Assembly: GCA_947498815.1 (NCBI GenBank)
Contig: CANMLU010000006.1
Coordinates: 1 to 64,000 of the forward strand
Reading direction: 5' to 3'
Length of the DNA: 64,000 nucleotides
Source: an uncultured Aquimarina sp.
GTDB taxonomy: Bacteria; Bacteroidota; Bacteroidia; Flavobacteriales; Flavobacteriaceae
Part shown: positions 62,202 to 64,000 of the stretch, piece after piece
How positions within the stretch are numbered: position 1 is the first letter of the stretch
How the letters are laid out: each line of letters starts with the position of its first letter
Program-made: the position numbers and the translations under genes
Notes under the pieces: model-generated
Database searches by the model: none
What the model was told of the DNA's origin: nothing
What the model saw: the letters and a program-made list of their open reading frames with translations, nothing else

Positions 62202-64000
62202 TTAATCCTTTATTTGATAAGTATATTTCTTTTCCATTTCATCATAATAGGTTTTAAGCACATAAAAAGCTTTCTTTTTGAATCCCCCATCAGAGATTAG
62301 TCCTTTTCTGTTCCAACCATCCTGAATGACGGGAAGGTTTCTACGAGGAGATCTGAAATCTGTCAAAATCCAAGGAGTCATCCCACGAAGTGTAGGTATC
62401 TTCTTAAGCATTTTGATTTGTTCCTGGTAAAGATATTCCTGATATTCTTCTGTCCATCGAGTTAATTTATCGCCGTGATGATTATACAAAGCTCCTCCTC
62501 CAAACTCACTTACAAAAAAAGGTTTATCTCCTGGTAATTGCCAGGTTACCTTATCACATTTCTCTGGTAATCCCGAATACCATCCAATATATTCATTACA
62601 GGCAAGCATATCTACGTCGGCTGCAAAAGGGTCCGGAATTTTTACTACATTCTGCACATCTTTTTCATTACGCTCTAATGCAGCACTTATAAAACGAGTA
62701 TTGTCAATATCTGTAGCTATTTTTTTAAGCTGACGAAGAAATTCTAATCTTGATTCGGTATCTGGCGTCTCATTGGCCACCGACCATATAATCACACTTG
62801 CTCGATTCTTATCACGATGTACTAAAGCTTCTAACTGGCTTTTAGCCTGGTCGAATGCTATAGGATTTTCATAATCAATGCCCCAGTATACAGGAATTTC
62901 TTCCCAAAGCAACAACCCTAACTTATCTGCTAACCTGGGCATGTTTTCGTTATGGGGATAATGTGCTAAGCGAATAAAATTACAATTCAATTCTTTTACC
63001 CAACCCATTTGTATTTGAGCATCTTCCAAAGATCTGGCACGCCCTCCCCTAATTGGAATTTCCTCATGCAGACTGATCCCTCGTAAAAAAATTGATTGGC
63101 CATTTAATAAGATATCAGCTCCTTTGGTCTTTATGGTCCTGAACCCAATTTGATCTACTAGCCTATCGTTTCCTGCTTTAATATCTACATTGTATAATTT
63201 TGGTCGTTTTGGATACCACTTTTTGATTTTTTTTGCAGGAATATCGAAGTTTACACGGCCAGTTTCATCTGTAGTTCCCAAGAAATTAACCTTGGCTTCG
63301 GGAATAGAAATTGACACATTACTTTGTGTGGAATTACCCGCCAATTGCACATATCCCTTGATGTTCTTCGGATTCTCCTTATCTAATTGGATAAAATAAT
63401 CTTGGATGTAGGTCGACGGAAGTTCTACTAGTTTTACATCTCTGGTAATTCCACCATAATTCCACCAATCTGTGGTATAATTTGGTACACGATGTTTTTC
63501 TCTTCGGTTATCTACACGCACTACCAGAGAATTTCCTTTGGGTTTAACCGCATTTGTGATATCAAAATTAAAAGGATCGAAACCGCCTAGGTGTTGACCC
63601 ACTTTTTGTCCGTTTATATACACATCTGTTTGATAATTAGCGGCACCGAAATAGATAAACAATTTGTTATCTCCATTCACATTATAATCAAAAGTAGTTC
63701 GATACCAAACGGATCCTTCGTAGTATAACAGCATACGATCTTGAGAATTCCAATCCCCAGGCACTTTGATCTCTGCAGAGGTATTGAAATTATACTCTAC
63801 TCTATCCCATCGTTCTTCAATCACCTTATCAGTATAATATGGTTTTGCCGAGTTTTTGGTAGATTCCATTTGATCAAATGGAACCCAATTGCGATGATTT
63901 CGATATCCAGTTTCATAGGGATCAATTACAAATTTCCAGTTACCATTAAGCGAAGTGCTTTCACGATTATAGACATTTTGTAATAGTGGGGTTTGGGCGT
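62202..64000 (-). CDS. GH2 family glycosidase, beta-glucuronidase type (5' end beyond window)
   Basis: The frame stays open through the right edge (no stop between 63869 and 64000), and reads AQTPLLQNVYNRESTSLNGN, so the ATG at 63867-63869 is internal and the true start lies outside. Domains: sugar-binding jelly roll (FIYFGAANYQTDVYINGQKV), Ig-like domain, and TIM barrel with LHEEIPIRGGRA, FIRLAHYPHNENM, WSVANE (acid/base codon 62769-62771) and FVSEFGGG (nucleophile codon 62505-62507). WSVANE and SEFGG point to the beta-glucuronidase side of GH2, fitting the uronate genes. Convergent with the FGE-like gene. Confidence 0.85.
   Translation of the reverse strand, partial: AQTPLLQNVYNRESTSLNGNWKFVIDPYETGYRNHRNWVPFDQMESTKNSAKPYYTDKVIEERWDRVEYNFNTSAEIKVPGDWNSQDRMLLYYEGSVWYRTTFDYNVNGDNKLFIYFGAANYQTDVYINGQKVGQHLGGFDPFNFDITNAVKPKGNSLVVRVDNRREKHRVPNYTTDWWNYGGITRDVKLVELPSTYIQDYFIQLDKENPKNIKGYVQLAGNSTQSNVSISIPEAKVNFLGTTDETGRVNFDIPAKKIKKWYPKRPKLYNVDIKAGNDRLVDQIGFRTIKTKGADILLNGQSIFLRGISLHEEIPIRGGRARSLEDAQIQMGWVKELNCNFIRLAHYPHNENMPRLADKLGLLLWEEIPVYWGIDYENPIAFDQAKSQLEALVHRDKNRASVIIWSVANETPDTESRLEFLRQLKKIATDIDNTRFISAALERNEKDVQNVVKIPDPFAADVDMLACNEYIGWYSGLPEKCDKVTWQLPGDKPFFVSEFGGGALYNHHGDKLTRWTEEYQEYLYQEQIKMLKKIPTLRGMTPWILTDFRSPRRNLPVIQDGWNRKGLISDGGFKKKAFYVLKTYYDEMEKKYTYQIKD

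Overview
The window reads as chromosome of a marine member of the Flavobacteriaceae (Bacteroidota). The DNA is AT-rich. Secreted proteins carry Bacteroidota-type lipoprotein signals, several promoters show the TAnnTTTG -7 element, and the right two thirds is a polysaccharide utilization locus (PUL) with a TonB-dependent receptor, a SusR-like hybrid two-component regulator, glycoside hydrolases, S1 sulfatases and hexuronate catabolism. Genus cannot be fixed from sequence alone.

Left region (1 to about 21.3 kb) is an accessory zone. It holds decayed insertion sequences of three families (IS1182-like, IS3-like, IS1595-like), a broken RelE-type toxin gene, several gene fragments, and many single-gene units encoding lipoproteins or small membrane proteins. 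Intact genes include an astacin metalloprotease, a TPR histidine kinase, a YARHG protein, a DUF2071/DoxX/methyltransferase cluster, a lipoprotein built of 36-residue tandem repeats, a DUF805 protein and a large Imm11-type protein. The main discovery here is a shared promoter design seen six times: a palindrome of the form CACTG-N4-CAGKG sits a fixed 33-34 bases upstream of the end of a TAnnTTTG-like -7 box, the geometry expected of an activator bound near -41. It precedes the astacin, a lipoprotein, an unannotated 41-residue peptide with a double-glycine-type leader, the repeat lipoprotein, a possible 28-residue ORF and the Imm11 protein. The zone ends near 21.2-21.4 kb at a short direct repeat resembling a tRNA 3' end, possibly an integration scar.

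Middle (21.4 to 28.3 kb) is a heavy-metal efflux operon: a CusB-like adaptor with a metal-binding domain, a CusC-like outer membrane factor, a CusA-like RND pump, and a HYC_CC_PP small protein.

Right region (28.4 to 64 kb) is the PUL. One leftward group encodes a GH2 enzyme, a TonB-dependent receptor, two related beta-helix lipoproteins in the place where SusD is usually found, a purple acid phosphatase, a GH36-like alpha-galactosidase, a GH63/MGH1-like glycosidase, galactokinase and galactose-1-phosphate uridylyltransferase. The SusR-like hybrid regulator is divergent from it. A second leftward group encodes KDG kinase, KDPG aldolase, a TRAP transporter and two sulfatases. Divergent from that run a UxaA dehydratase, a UxuB-type SDR, mannonate dehydratase UxuA and a very small formylglycine-generating-enzyme-like lipoprotein that may mature the sulfatases. 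A second GH2 enzyme is cut by the window edge. Together they suggest breakdown of a sulfated polysaccharide containing galactose and a hexuronic acid: desulfation, exo-hydrolysis, uronate import by TRAP, and conversion of uronate via KDG to KDPG and of galactose by the Leloir route. Two perfect palindromes with the core GCAATCGATTGC, each 19 bases before a start codon, look like operators of a LacI-type repressor not encoded here.
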